Shown here one piece after another: positions 1-9,534 of a stretch of DNA of 64,000 nt. Both the position numbers and the translations under genes were made by a program. The DNA is from Lasiosphaeria ovina. Lineage: Eukaryota; Ascomycota; Sordariomycetes; Sordariales; Lasiosphaeriaceae. The stretch is from assembly GCA_033439765.1 (NCBI GenBank), contig JAULSN010000004.1:5404001-5468000 (forward strand), in the 5' to 3' direction. Numbering within the stretch: position 1 is the first letter of the stretch; each line of letters starts with the position of its first letter. The notes beneath the pieces are model-generated. The model was given only the letters and a program-made list of their open reading frames with translations. It did no database searches and was not told the DNA's origin.

Positions 1-123
1 CGAGTCCGCCGACAAACTCCGGTATGTGGATGCCAGCTCTCGCGAGAGCCCTTCGATGAGATGAGAATTGACCTCCAGCGGCTTCAGAAATTCGTCGAGG
101 GTGGGGACGGTGGTTGGCGCCAT
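1..123 (-). CDS. N-terminal fragment of a probable hexokinase-family sugar kinase (runs off the window)
   Basis: Reading leftward from an ATG at 123-121, 41 codons stay open to the window edge. The peptide begins MAPTTVPTLDEFLKPLEVNS and ends with RSLSADS. A DEFLKPLEV-type start followed by a helical segment and an S-A-x-S turn resembles, from memory, the N-terminus of fungal hexokinase/glucokinase-like proteins, where this turn leads into an LPTPI segment before the ATP-binding domain. No catalytic residues fall inside the window, so the family call rests on this short stretch only. The start is preferred because it is the first ATG of the open frame and no other candidate is visible. Other small fungal proteins cannot be excluded. 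The gene is divergent from the GILT-like gene to the right, with about 1.35 kb between starts. Confidence 0.45.
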   Translation of the reverse strand, partial: MAPTTVPTLDEFLKPLEVNSHLIEGLSRELASTYRSLSADS

Positions 124-1473
124 TGCAAGTCAACGCTTACTCGGGCCAGGACAGGGCAAGGAAGGCAGGCAGGACCGCAGTGTCAAATATATCCAGTAAT
201 GCCTTTGTAGTAGGAAAGTCCGATGTTGTGGTCGCTGTTGTATTCGCCGCACTTCGCACTCATATCATGATCGCGTAGACTAGGTATAAAACAGGCAAGG
301 AAGGCGCATGCCAAGGAGCTGCTGGGGGGTTTGTTGGTAACACGCAACAGAGAAAAGATCAGAGGCAGTGGTGTGCTTGGTTACGGCTGGAAAGAATCGC
401 CAGTCTAGGAAAGAGTAGTCGCAGTCGGAGTTGCTAGTTTCCGTCTTTTGGTCTGATCTGGTCTGGTTGACTTTCAATCTCAACGGATGTCACGTATCAT
501 CACGAAGGGGGTCACCCAGTCAAAGGGAGGACGGACGGGCCACAGGGAAAGAGCAGGTCTGCCTCACTGGTGGGTCGCAACGTGTTTGGGTGCCTCCTGC
601 CCTGCCGCCGCTGATGCCAACGGCAGTAGCGGGTGATCACCGCTCCTCCCTGGCCGGCCCCAAAACGCTGTGCCCCACGATACCGAACGAAAGAAACAAT
701 GAGAAGGGCGATGTGACGTAAATTGCGTGACGACGCCCCATTTCCATTTCAATGTATGCGCGACATGCGAGGCTACCCTAGAATATGGGAGCTGACCCCT
801 AGACAACCGAGAGCTCTATAGAATTTTGTTCGTTTTGTGTAGAGAGCAATACCGCAGCGCGCCGCCATTGGTGATTACCCTCCTAGCGAGCCCCAGTCGC
901 AGTGCGGGCGAGTTTGCGCCATCGCGGGAGATATCTTTGCGGCCCGGGCTTTTAATACTCCAACCGCACCCAGCTGATGTGGGGAAAAGATGGAAGGTGC
1001 CGAAGAGTAGAGAGCGACCTTTTTACTTCTATTCAGGAGAATTCCATCGACTTAATAGCGAAGGGAAAGTTTGTAGTCGTCTAGGAAGAGACTGGTAATG
1101 GAAAATTACCTAACTCATGCATCGCTCGTTGGGCTATAATTTCATGTTACTGAGCTGTATCAGCGTGTTAGTGCAGTGCAATACCAGACCTGTATTACAC
1201 GACGTTTCCGGTAATTGAGGTTAGCCTGACAAGGCTCGGTTACATGGGCCAACGCCTTTCGCGAGGACGACGACGCCATCGCAGAGCAAACCAAAACAGC
1301 AAGCGAACGAACGAACGAACGAAACAAGCTTCGCCGCAGCTCGCCGCAAAACCCCACCCCGACCATCGATCTTGACAGCACATCTTTGCGCCCAGCAAAC
1401 GCATAACAGCCCGTTACTTAGCAGCGAATATTACAGTATCGAACCGAAACCCGTAACAAGACCACAGCCGGCG
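124..1473. other. Divergent intergenic region between the sugar-kinase fragment and the GILT gene
   Basis: This stretch of about 1.35 kb has no ORF with convincing coding character. It holds a (GAAC)n tract at about 1303-1324, about 150 bp upstream of the GILT start. It presumably carries both promoters, but I recognise no specific binding site. Confidence 0.5.
1303..1324. repeat. (GAAC)n microsatellite
   Basis: About five tandem copies of the tetramer GAAC lie in the probable 5' leader of the GILT-like gene. No function is implied. Confidence 0.7.
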
Positions 1474-2585
1474 ATGGACGAGAAGCACCCGCAGCAGCCG
1501 CAGGAGCAACAGCACCAGCAGCAAGCGCGCTCCATGACACCACTCGTCCGGCGGCGGCCCCTGCTGGCCGCGTGTCTCATTATCTGGAGTTTAATGGCAT
1601 ACGGCTGCTACCGGGGGTGGACGCAGCCGCGCGTGGTGGACATACTCCCGCTCCAACCAGCTGGAGACTATCTGGTCCCGCTAGAGGCGCACATTATGAG
1701 CAAGTGCCCGGACGCGAGGGTAAAGTTTCTCCCCTGTCTAAGACCTATCGTTGTTGTTGCAAGCATGTCATTCTGACGTTGGTCGTGTCCCCTTTTTTAT
1801 AGGATTGCTTGGAGCAGCTCATCCTACCCGCGATGGAGCAGGTCGCTGACCTCGTCAACTTCACCCTGTCCTTTATCGGAACGTAGGTCGAGACGCTTTC
1901 GTTCCTTTGCATAACCTTTCTTGCAAGACCCCAGAGTCCAGCCGACTGACGCGCTTTGCCTTTCTATCTAGACCTACAGAGCACAATGATGGCGTTGCCT
2001 GCATGCACGGTCCTGCAGAGTGTAAGTCGCGACTATGTTTACCGATCCACGCCACCACCCTAGCCCGCTTCAAGTTGCCAGGAGCTGATTTTGTGTCTGT
2101 GTGTGCTCGGCAGGCCTCGGAAATATCATCGAGCTCTGCGCCCAGAAGCTTTACCCGGACCCGAAGACGTTCCTCGGCTTCACCATGTGCATGTCGAAGG
2201 ACTACCCCCAGATTCCGCAGCGGAGCCTGATAGAAGACTGCGCGCTGGAGCACGCTATCGACTTCGAGGCGCTCAACAAGTGCGCGAGCGACGACCTCGA
2301 CGGGACTGGGGCCAGCTTGCTCAGGGACAGCGTGAAGAGGAGCGCAGAGGTAAGCAGACAGACGAAATGTTTTTGTCCACGCAGAGTGAGCGGGTATGTC
2401 TATCTCGGAATAAGCTAATTAGGATCTTGAAAACATAGGCGGGCGTCACTATGAGCTGCACGGTCCGGCTTGACGAGAAAATCTACTGCATTCGCGACGA
2501 TGGGGAGTGGAAGTCGTGCCCAAAGGGGGCGGGGGTGGATACCCTAGTTGACGAGGTCAAGAAGTTGAGGTCCGGGTCGGTATAG
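1474..2585 (+). CDS. GILT-family (gamma-interferon-inducible lysosomal thiol reductase-like) protein
   Basis: I reconstruct five exons: 1474-1719, 1803-1882, 1972-2021, 2114-2349 and 2439-2585, giving 252 residues. All four introns (83-92 nt) have GT donors and AG acceptors and keep one frame. A hydrophobic segment near residues 28-46 after a basic RRR stretch looks like a signal anchor. The fungal form of the GILT active-site region follows: LEAHIMSKCPDARDC, with cysteines at about 78 and 84. A CMHGPAEC segment and further cysteines (ELC, TMC, EDC, KC) agree with the family's disulfide-rich fold. Known family members reduce disulfides in acidic compartments. Here a vacuolar or secretory location is inferred from the N-terminus. 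The start at 1474 is preferred over the upstream in-frame ATG at 1372, which lacks a better context and would bury the anchor 34 residues deeper. Intron 1 interrupts the active-site motif. The stop lies 16 bp from the convergent DcpS stop. Confidence 0.85.
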
Positions 2586-2601
2586 CCGCTACGATGCCCC
2601 C

Positions 2602-3761
2602 TCATTTTTGATCTTCTGCTATCGCTTCTGCGGCCGCCTTGAGCTTGAGGGGCTCAAAGACGTCGGCCCACAGGTCGCTCGCCTCGCCCAGAGTGTAGCA
2701 TAATGTAACAGCGTCCATACCCGCGTCGTCGTCCCCCTGCATGACCTCGAGCTGACCGATAACGCTGTCGAGGCCGACTGCCTTGCCGACGGCCTGCGTG
2801 GCGCCGGCCTCGAGGGCCACGTGCACGATGTGGATGTGGAGGTGATGGTAGGTGGGCTGGTAGTGGAAGTACAACTTGAGCTGGTCGGGCTCGACGGTTG
2901 GGTAGAGGGCCGTGGTGGCCTCGATGAATTTGGTCTTGATGCGCCGGAGCCAGGGGATGTGCTTCTTGCGCAAGTCGCGCAGGCTCCACAGGTCCCGCCG
3001 CTCCACCAGGCCCAGAAGGTGCAGCGTGTCGAGCGTCTTGCGGTCCCAGTTGAGGTCGGGCAGCAGCAGGAAGCCTTCGTCGGCCGGGTCGGCCTGCCCA
3101 AACGGCGTCCGGTAGATGACGTCCTCGACTTCCTTTCGGCCCTCGATGATGTTGAAGGCCCAGTTGAGCCGGCCGGCCTCACGCTGCGCCTGCATGTACG
3201 GGCGCACGTGGTCGCGGTAGATGGCGGGCGTCTCGATCACGTAGCGCACGCCCTGCTTGCTGTATTTCTTGACGTGCTTCTCGGTGCAGGGCCAGATCAG
3301 GTTGATCTTGAGATCGGCAAAGGAGACGTCGCTGTCGTCCGTGGCGTCATTCTCGCTGGTGGCCGCGGGCTTAATGCTGCCGCTGTTGGCCAGGTACCAG
3401 TGGTAGATGTCGTTGGCGCCGAGGTTCTTGAGCGTGCGCAGGCTGCCGGCGACGGCGCCTAGGTAGTCGGCCGAGCTCGGGAAGGAGGCGCGCTCGAGGA
3501 TCAGCAGCGCCGGCTGCTCTTCAATGGTGCCATATAGCGATGTGCGCCGGCCAGCTTGGTCTGGGGGGGGGGATGGGGTGTTTAGCAACACATGGCTGAC
3601 CGTTGCAGACGGGAAAGAGAGCCCGCGAACCGAGGGAGCTGTTCGAGGTAATACGGGATTGGAGAGCTTGCTGCCCAACGCGCGCACACACCTTGGTTGA
3701 GAATACGCTCAAATTTAAATTTTGGAACCAAGGCCTCGGCATCTCCTTTGACGTCGGCCAT
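2602..3761 (-). CDS. dcpS: Scavenger mRNA-decapping enzyme DcpS (HIT family)
   Basis: Two exons, 3761-3692 and 3560-2602, are separated by a 131-nt intron (donor GTGTGT, C-rich acceptor tract) and encode 342 residues. Exon 1 starts MADVKGDAE and the junction restores the conserved NQDQAGRR segment. The C-terminal half carries the histidine-triad motif HLHIHIV (about 263-269), preceded by YFHYQPTYH, as expected for the hydrolase that cleaves m7GpppN left after 3'-5' mRNA decay. Other typical blocks are the LIWPCTEKHVKKY segment and FLLLPDLNWD. Length and domain order (N-terminal swapped domain, then HIT domain) fit complete fungal DcpS. The enzyme is expected in cytoplasm and nucleus. It converges on the GILT gene, so the two 3' UTRs must overlap. 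Orthologous yeast genes are DCS1/DCS2. Confidence 0.93.
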
Positions 3762-4421
3762 TGTATTTCCTCTTTTTGTGGTTTATCCTTTCCTTTTTTA
3801 TCAGTCCCCTTCACACAAGATAGTCGGTTTTCTCTCGAACTTGGAAGGTGCGCGGTGTGGGGATCATTTCTGGGCCAAGCGCCTCGGCGGGTACCCCCGC
3901 AATCCGCAACCCCACCTGCGGACGAGAGCATCTGCTAATAAGGGACGAAAGGTGGGTCCGTCCCAAACTCCGTACCCCCGACTGTATGTAATACATGCGG
4001 AGGGACACCAGAACCCGGTAACGTACGGAACCTTACACACTTGATGAGCAACCGCGCTCTACTCTCCCTCCTTCCCTACCAAGGTCGGTAGCCTTGTTAT
4101 TCGTACTTTGATTAGCTCTCCACCCACCGTTGGCTGTACGATGAACCCATCGTGTCTTTGTCGCCACGGCCTTTTCTACGTCGGGTAGGTAGGTCCGGTG
4201 CATAGCGGGTCGTGTTCAACTCGGTGACGGCTCTGTGCTGTGCCTCCTTTTCCGCGACAACCGGCCTATTCACCTCTATAATCCGCAGGCTCTTGCCTTG
4301 TCGAGAATTCCCGACTCCATTTTATTCACACATTTACTGCAATATTTGGAACTCCAGCAAAAAGATCATATGAGATGGGAAGCGCTGCTGCGTCCGAGTA
4401 TAAGCATACACCGCCTGCATA
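3762..4421. other. Intergenic, upstream of DcpS
   Basis: These 660 bp between the DcpS start and the F-box-like relic contain only short overlapping ORFs of low quality. It is presumably the DcpS promoter side. I see no repeats or RNA genes. Confidence 0.5.
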
Positions 4422-6010
4422 ATGGAGACTGGCAACAAAGCTCAAGCACTGCCTGGACGAGTGCCCATGATCTTCCAGGCAAAGAAGTGGGAGACACTAG
4501 ACAAACAGCTCTCGTCTCCCCTCTTTAACCGCATCCCAGGCGAAATCCGAGATGTAATCTTTGGCTTCGCGCTAACTGCAACCGTCGTCCCGCATGCGCT
4601 GTCGGGAGACCACGACTTTAATGTCCGCCGGGGTCACGACGACGACGACGACGACGATGCTGTACCGCCAGACTCGCAGAATCCTGATGCCGATGCCATT
4701 GGTCCCAGCAGTCTAGACACTAACAGTGTGCTAGCCTAGGAATTCCCGCCGAATATCCCCGTCGAGAGACCCTGGGTGACGACGCGAGGCTGGTTGCGGC
4801 CAGGCTGTACGGGATCGAAAGTCATACACGTTGCGCTGCTCCGGACCTGCCGGCGCGCCTATCTTGAGACGGCACACATCCTGGCCCGGCATATAGAGCT
4901 GCTCAAGTACAACAACTCTAACCAGACGCCACGCCACCATGGAGCACTATGAAGAGGGGATTCGACGACCGAGGCTGGCCGCATGCTCGGTCCAGCCTGG
5001 CCGAGACTATCCCCCTCCACACCCTCGCCCGCGTCCGCGAGATAGGCCTGTTTGGCCCCCTGTTCTGGTTCGATGGCAGCTTCCTCTTTCTGTCGTAAAA
5101 CTCCTTCTCCCGCAGAGCTCTCCAGCGGCTGCCGCAGTCATGGTCAAGGACGGCCGCCAGCCTACCTCTGCTGCCGTCAGCCTACCTCTGCTATTGCCAG
5201 CCTACCTCTGCTACCGCCGCTCCCGCCAGCCTATGTCTTCCGCATCCTCGACCGCATCGAGGTGCTCCGCTTCACCATCCGCAACAAGGACTGGTGGTGT
5301 TCTGGGAGCCGCTACTCGGCTGAGAATCGCTATATGGCGGACTTTAACCCCTTCCGGAGAAACCACTGGCACGTTCTGTTTGGGCCCGGGATGACCGATA
5401 AAGAGTCTGCGGCCATAGCGGCGGCGGCGGCAGGGTCGCCGTCGTCAGGAGAAGCACCAACCGCCGAGGCCAGCACTACAAGGCACCCAGACCACCCAAC
5501 GGCGGCGCCGCCCTGCCCGGCGTCGTCAGCGATGGCCTTTGCGTTGATTCCCCAGCTGCGCAAGCTGGTGATCGACTTTGAGGTGTGTGCGGACCGGCGG
5601 CACAACGCCGAGGGGGTCGTGGCGTGGGCGGCGCGCGCGTGGCGGTTCGTCGTGTTTCGCGACCCCCCGGTGCTCTATAACTTCCCACTCACGTGGAAGT
5701 GGGTCGACGACTTTTGCCAGCCGCTGGGCGTCGAGGAGCCGCCGGCTGACCTATAGCTGATGTCCCCGTATGACGCCGACCTCATGGCCGAAGCCATGTT
5801 CGACGGCCAGCCCGTGCGCCGTGCCTGGCTACCCCCGATGCCTCCGGTGATGCCGTGAAAAGGTGGAGTTGGCGCGGGTTGCCCTTCCACTGGGCTATCC
5901 GCTGTCCCGACTGCGAAATGTCCATCGCCGCTGCCATGCCGTCCTGTAAAGAGTGCGCCCGGCAGGTGGGCATGCTCGAGAAGGGCAGAGGTCCGCGGCT
6001 CTGTGTTTAG
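4422..6010 (+). pseudogene. Decayed F-box-like gene of a fungal expanded family
   Basis: The first ATG frame (4422) opens with an F-box-like LFNRIPGEIRDVIF segment and continues past a TAG at 4737-4739 into ALLRTCRRAYLET. That is the usual 'top cysteine/arginine' motif of large fungal F-box-like families of unknown role. The homologous reading then changes frame near 4935-4950 (TGA 4950-4952), gives GLFGPLFWFDGSF, and hits TAA at 5096-5098. It resumes in the first frame from about 5230 (VLRFTIRNKDWW, then LRKLVIDFEV). It meets TAG at 5754-5756 and TGA at 5856-5858, and a cysteine-rich tail (CPDCEMS, CKECARQ) is readable to 6010 in another frame. A 78-nt GT-AG intron 4662-4739 (weak GTACCG donor, CTAAC branch) could remove the first stop but not the rest. 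A 20-bp tandem repeat at 5158-5217 shifts the frame. Assembly errors are an alternative to true decay. Confidence 0.65.
5158..5217. repeat. Three-copy 20-bp tandem repeat inside the F-box-like relic
   Basis: Three imperfect copies of a CAGCCTACCTCTGCTRYYGY unit occur head to tail, and a partial fourth copy (CAGCCTATG) follows a few bases later. The unit length is not a multiple of three, so copy-number change alone alters the reading frame. Confidence 0.75.
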
Positions 6011-8229
6011 ACTATCACCTAGACGACGAAGCCAGAGGACGAGGAGCCGCCGGTGATCTCGGGGGGCAGCGGGGGGCAGGGAGCAGAGGAAGTAGAGATG
6101 CTCGCCATGGCAAAACATCAAGGGAGAGCAGATATTATTATCTAGCCCCCAAATAACCTCTCTACGTAAGGTACGTACATAGCCCTAGATATGGCAAGCT
6201 TTAGAGTCATATTTCTACATATAGTAGCCAGTCATTCGTATACTTACAATCCAATCCCTGAATACTTGAGGTCTTGTCACCTAGTGCTCGCCCTAGAAGC
6301 TTTCCTCAAAGAATGCAGTCAGCTTTAGAGTGCCTGGTGTGGAATTCTACCGACCCATCTCTTCTATGTAATAAAATTCCCTAAACACCATTTTTGGCCG
6401 ATTTGTTTGCCAACATCCTTATTCTTCCCAAGTAAATACTGCGCCAGAATCCATCCGGGAATTAGACTGTACCTGCCCTGCCTGCATTGCAGTTTACAGA
6501 CATCAGCACAACAGAAACGCGTGCTGCTAGCTGATCAGAACCACACGCCCGTCGTGAACCTTACCATCATCAACGCTGCCCTGGCTTTCACCTCGCAAAA
6601 CGCTCCCTGACTTCATTGACTCGAGCCCTCAAGAACTTGACACGTTGCCGTGCATATCAGAACCTCACACACATGACAGTACAGACCAGGTAGAGACACG
6701 CCAGATACGCACTTTTACTTACGTACATACCGTACATACAATGCATGCAAGGCCCTTGTGGCTCAGAGAAAACCCCCCTTCCCCTTCCCCTTCCCCTTCC
6801 CCTCTCCGCTCACCTCACCTCACCTCCTCTCCGCACAAAGGGAAACAAAGTAGAAATAAGATCCTTGCTTTAGCTACGCTACTCCACGCTACTTACCGCG
6901 GCTGCAACGGCAGCTGACAAGGGAAGGGAAACAAACCGGGCATAGAATAAGTGATAGACAGGAAAAGACACGACAAATCCTTAGCACGCCGTGATATAAT
7001 GTCGATCAATGGCGGCCGCGGAATAAGTTCTGATGCTGACGGCGCATTTCACACGCACACACGCGTATACACACATACAGTGAATTGATTCGGCCCGGCT
7101 TCGGTAGAGTAGGCAGAAAGGGAAAGGAAGGGGGCGTGCAAGGTGAAGCCAAGGCAACGCCATGCTGTCTGTCTGGATGAGTCTACATCTGGGATCGACC
7201 CTACCATAATACTGTGTAAGCGGAAGGGCCTTCCAACCCTTGGGAGGAAGGAATGGAGCCGGCTTGTGCAACTACGTATGTCTGAACCAGCAGAAAAGCA
7301 AAGCGGTTACGGGGTACACAGACAGAAACAGTAGCAGAAGCACGAAGAGAGAAACAACAATGCCTAGCATCGTCAAGTCAATGCAGTATTATTTGTGTCC
7401 GTGTAATACGGAGAGTAGTTAGTTATATAAGATTTGGTAAGTCTAGCATCATAAGGGCATCATCGATTCAGAAACGCTATGTTTGCCGTTCCAGCCGAAA
7501 ACAAAAACGGCCTAGAACACGCTCCTTTCTTTTCTCCTCTTTTTTGCCGAAAAAGACCAAAGAACGAGCGCGCAAAGGAGACCGGAATAGAGTGTGTGTG
7601 ATATGCAAGAGTGAGTTTGGCGTTTCCCCAGACTTTTTGCTCCTAAGAGCTAGGTAGCTAGGTGCCTCGCCGGGCGACCTGAGAAATCCAGAAATCCAGA
7701 AAAGAAAAAACGCCCCTTGCCCAACATGGGTGTAGCCCCAGAGAGTCCGCTAGGAGTCCAAATGTGTTTGTGGTTGTGAGAGTCTCGCCGTTGGTGATAT
7801 GTGCATGGTGGCGAGGTTAGGTATGAGTTTATGTGAGAAGAGAGCTCCGGTACTGTGCCAATGCTGATATGGTTCGCCAAGGGACTTTGGTATCGTGCGT
7901 GTATGGTGATTATGCTCTGGCTCGATAGTTGCAGTTCGAGTCTGATCGCGCTTGGTTAGTATGGGACCACCGCCGTGGGCCCCAATCTCGCACGTCGTGA
8001 CTCTCGCCAACTGTCAACCGTGGCCGCTTTCCATGTCCAAGAAAAAATTTCAATCACTTCTTTGTCGATTCCTTCAAATTATGCTGCGACAAATTCGAAA
8101 TGATTCAGCCGAGTCCGTGATCATCCTGGAGAGTCTTTGAATGGTCCGAGATGGGCTCCAGATAGCTCCAAGAAAATCTCCACCCGGCCGCCCTGAGCTG
8201 CCAGTACGTGCCACGGATGTTTCCGGTCA
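6011..8229. other. Intergenic, about 2.2 kb, no gene recognised
   Basis: Only short, low-quality ORFs are present. There is a CCCCTT tract at about 6775-6802 followed by a CACCT run, and two adjacent GTACATAC motifs at 6723-6730 and 6732-6739. The right-hand part (7.6-8.2 kb) presumably includes the 3' UTR of the next gene. Confidence 0.45.
6775..6802. repeat. (CCCCTT)n tract
   Basis: About four copies of CCCCTT are followed by a short (CACCT)n run. It is a purine/pyrimidine-asymmetric intergenic tract. Confidence 0.65.
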
Positions 8230-9534
8230 TCATGCTGGTGCTTTTGAAGGGAAGCTTTGAGCAGACTTCGTGTTCCAATCCATGTCCTCGATGCCTTCGT
8301 CTACATCCACGCGGGCGGCAACCTTTATTTCCTTTGACGAGGAGCTTCCAAAATCCTTGCGCATGATTTGTGGGCGGTAACTCCGCCCGCGCAGCTCCTC
8401 CTCGGCCGGTTTGACTCCGTCAGGAGGACCGCTCGTCTTGACGCGCTCTGCTTCCTTTTCTGCCAGGTCATTGGTGTCCTTTAACCGCCGCTGGATGTTA
8501 GATACCTCCTCGCCACAGTCGCCATCGCGGAGAAACTGGTGCGCCGCGTGCTCGCACATGCTTTGCACATATTCGAGACCCTTATCGAGGTCATCGTAGA
8601 CATCTTGGGGATGAGATTGGCCCGGAGACATGCCTCCAGGGCGGTATGATCCTCGGGCTCCCGCTCGTGCGTATGAAGGTCTTGACAATGTCGACCGCGC
8701 CATGAGCATTGCATTCCCAGATCCCGGCTGCATCTGTCGCGTGCTGAAAAGGCGAAGCGGGGGGAGATCAGCATCGGTGCCACTAGATACTGGCCCAACC
8801 TCCAGCGGGGCGTCGTCGGCGGCAATGATGGGAGCTGCTGCGATGAGCGGCGTGGGAGCCGCTGCTATAATGGCGCCAGAAGAAGTCATGGCACTGGGGA
8901 CGACTGTTGCGTTATCGTCCTCGGGTTCATCTGGCATCTCTAGCTCTGCCAGCCGCCTGATTTGTGCCACCTTGGCGGCCATCTTGGCCTTCCGCATCAT
9001 GTTGCGGCTGGCGCTCACAAACTTGACGAGCTCCTCGAAGAAACTTTGCACGTAGCTGTCGTAGTAGACGATGATCATGCTGCGGGTGCGGTACTTTGGC
9101 ACGAAGCCCTCTGCGCTGATCATGGAATCTGTGCGTTGACGTTTGCGTAGCGTGGCGCGGGCCCGCGCCTGGCCTGCTGCCCTAACAAGGTTTGTCTGCC
9201 GCTGCAGTGCTGATGGCGAGGCCGGGTCTGCAAGGCTTGTGGGAGGCTGTTGATCTCCTGCGGCATCGGTGGCCTCGGGAGCGGGTTCAGGTTGCGGAGT
9301 GGATTCGCGAGGGTGTGCCTCGGGCTCGTCGTGAGGCCTGAGGGACTCTGTTGAGCCCTTGTTTCTGATTGATCTGGCAGCTGGTGGTGAGGTGCGGCCG
9401 GTTGGGTTGTTTGAGTTCGCCGGTTCTGTCAGCTGCGCCAGCTCGACCTGGCGCTGTTCGATTTGGCCATTGAGCTCGTCGAGACGCTTGAGCCAGACGG
9501 GAATATTGCTTCGCAAATGCCCCAGTGCCTCCAT
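8230..9534 (-). CDS. Conserved fungal protein of unknown function with a coiled-coil N-terminus
   Basis: An uninterrupted frame encodes 434 residues from an ATG at 9534 in a good context (GCCATGG). The frame stays open upstream to 9678 without an ATG, so an additional 5' exon is possible. The N-terminus (EALGHL, then a helical LDELNGQIEQRQVELAQL stretch) looks like a short coiled coil. A disordered Pro/Glu/Ser-rich linker follows, then a compact block at about residues 151-198 (RSMIIVYYDSYVQSFFEEL, SRNMMRKAKMAAK), and another low-complexity region. The YYDS-QSFFE-LV block is the part I believe is conserved among filamentous ascomycetes. I know of no assigned function. The charged C-terminal third (KDTNDLAEKEAERV) may form another helix. 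No transmembrane segment or signal peptide is visible. The gene has no close neighbours, so context gives no clue. Confidence 0.75.
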   Translation of the reverse strand: MEALGHLRSNIPVWLKRLDELNGQIEQRQVELAQLTEPANSNNPTGRTSPPAARSIRNKGSTESLRPHDEPEAHPRESTPQPEPAPEATDAAGDQQPPTSLADPASPSALQRQTNLVRAAGQARARATLRKRQRTDSMISAEGFVPKYRTRSMIIVYYDSYVQSFFEELVKFVSASRNMMRKAKMAAKVAQIRRLAELEMPDEPEDDNATVVPSAMTSSGAIIAAAPTPLIAAAPIIAADDAPLEVGPVSSGTDADLPPLRLFSTRQMQPGSGNAMLMARSTLSRPSYARAGARGSYRPGGMSPGQSHPQDVYDDLDKGLEYVQSMCEHAAHQFLRDGDCGEEVSNIQRRLKDTNDLAEKEAERVKTSGPPDGVKPAEEELRGRSYRPQIMRKDFGSSSSKEIKVAARVDVDEGIEDMDWNTKSAQSFPSKAPA

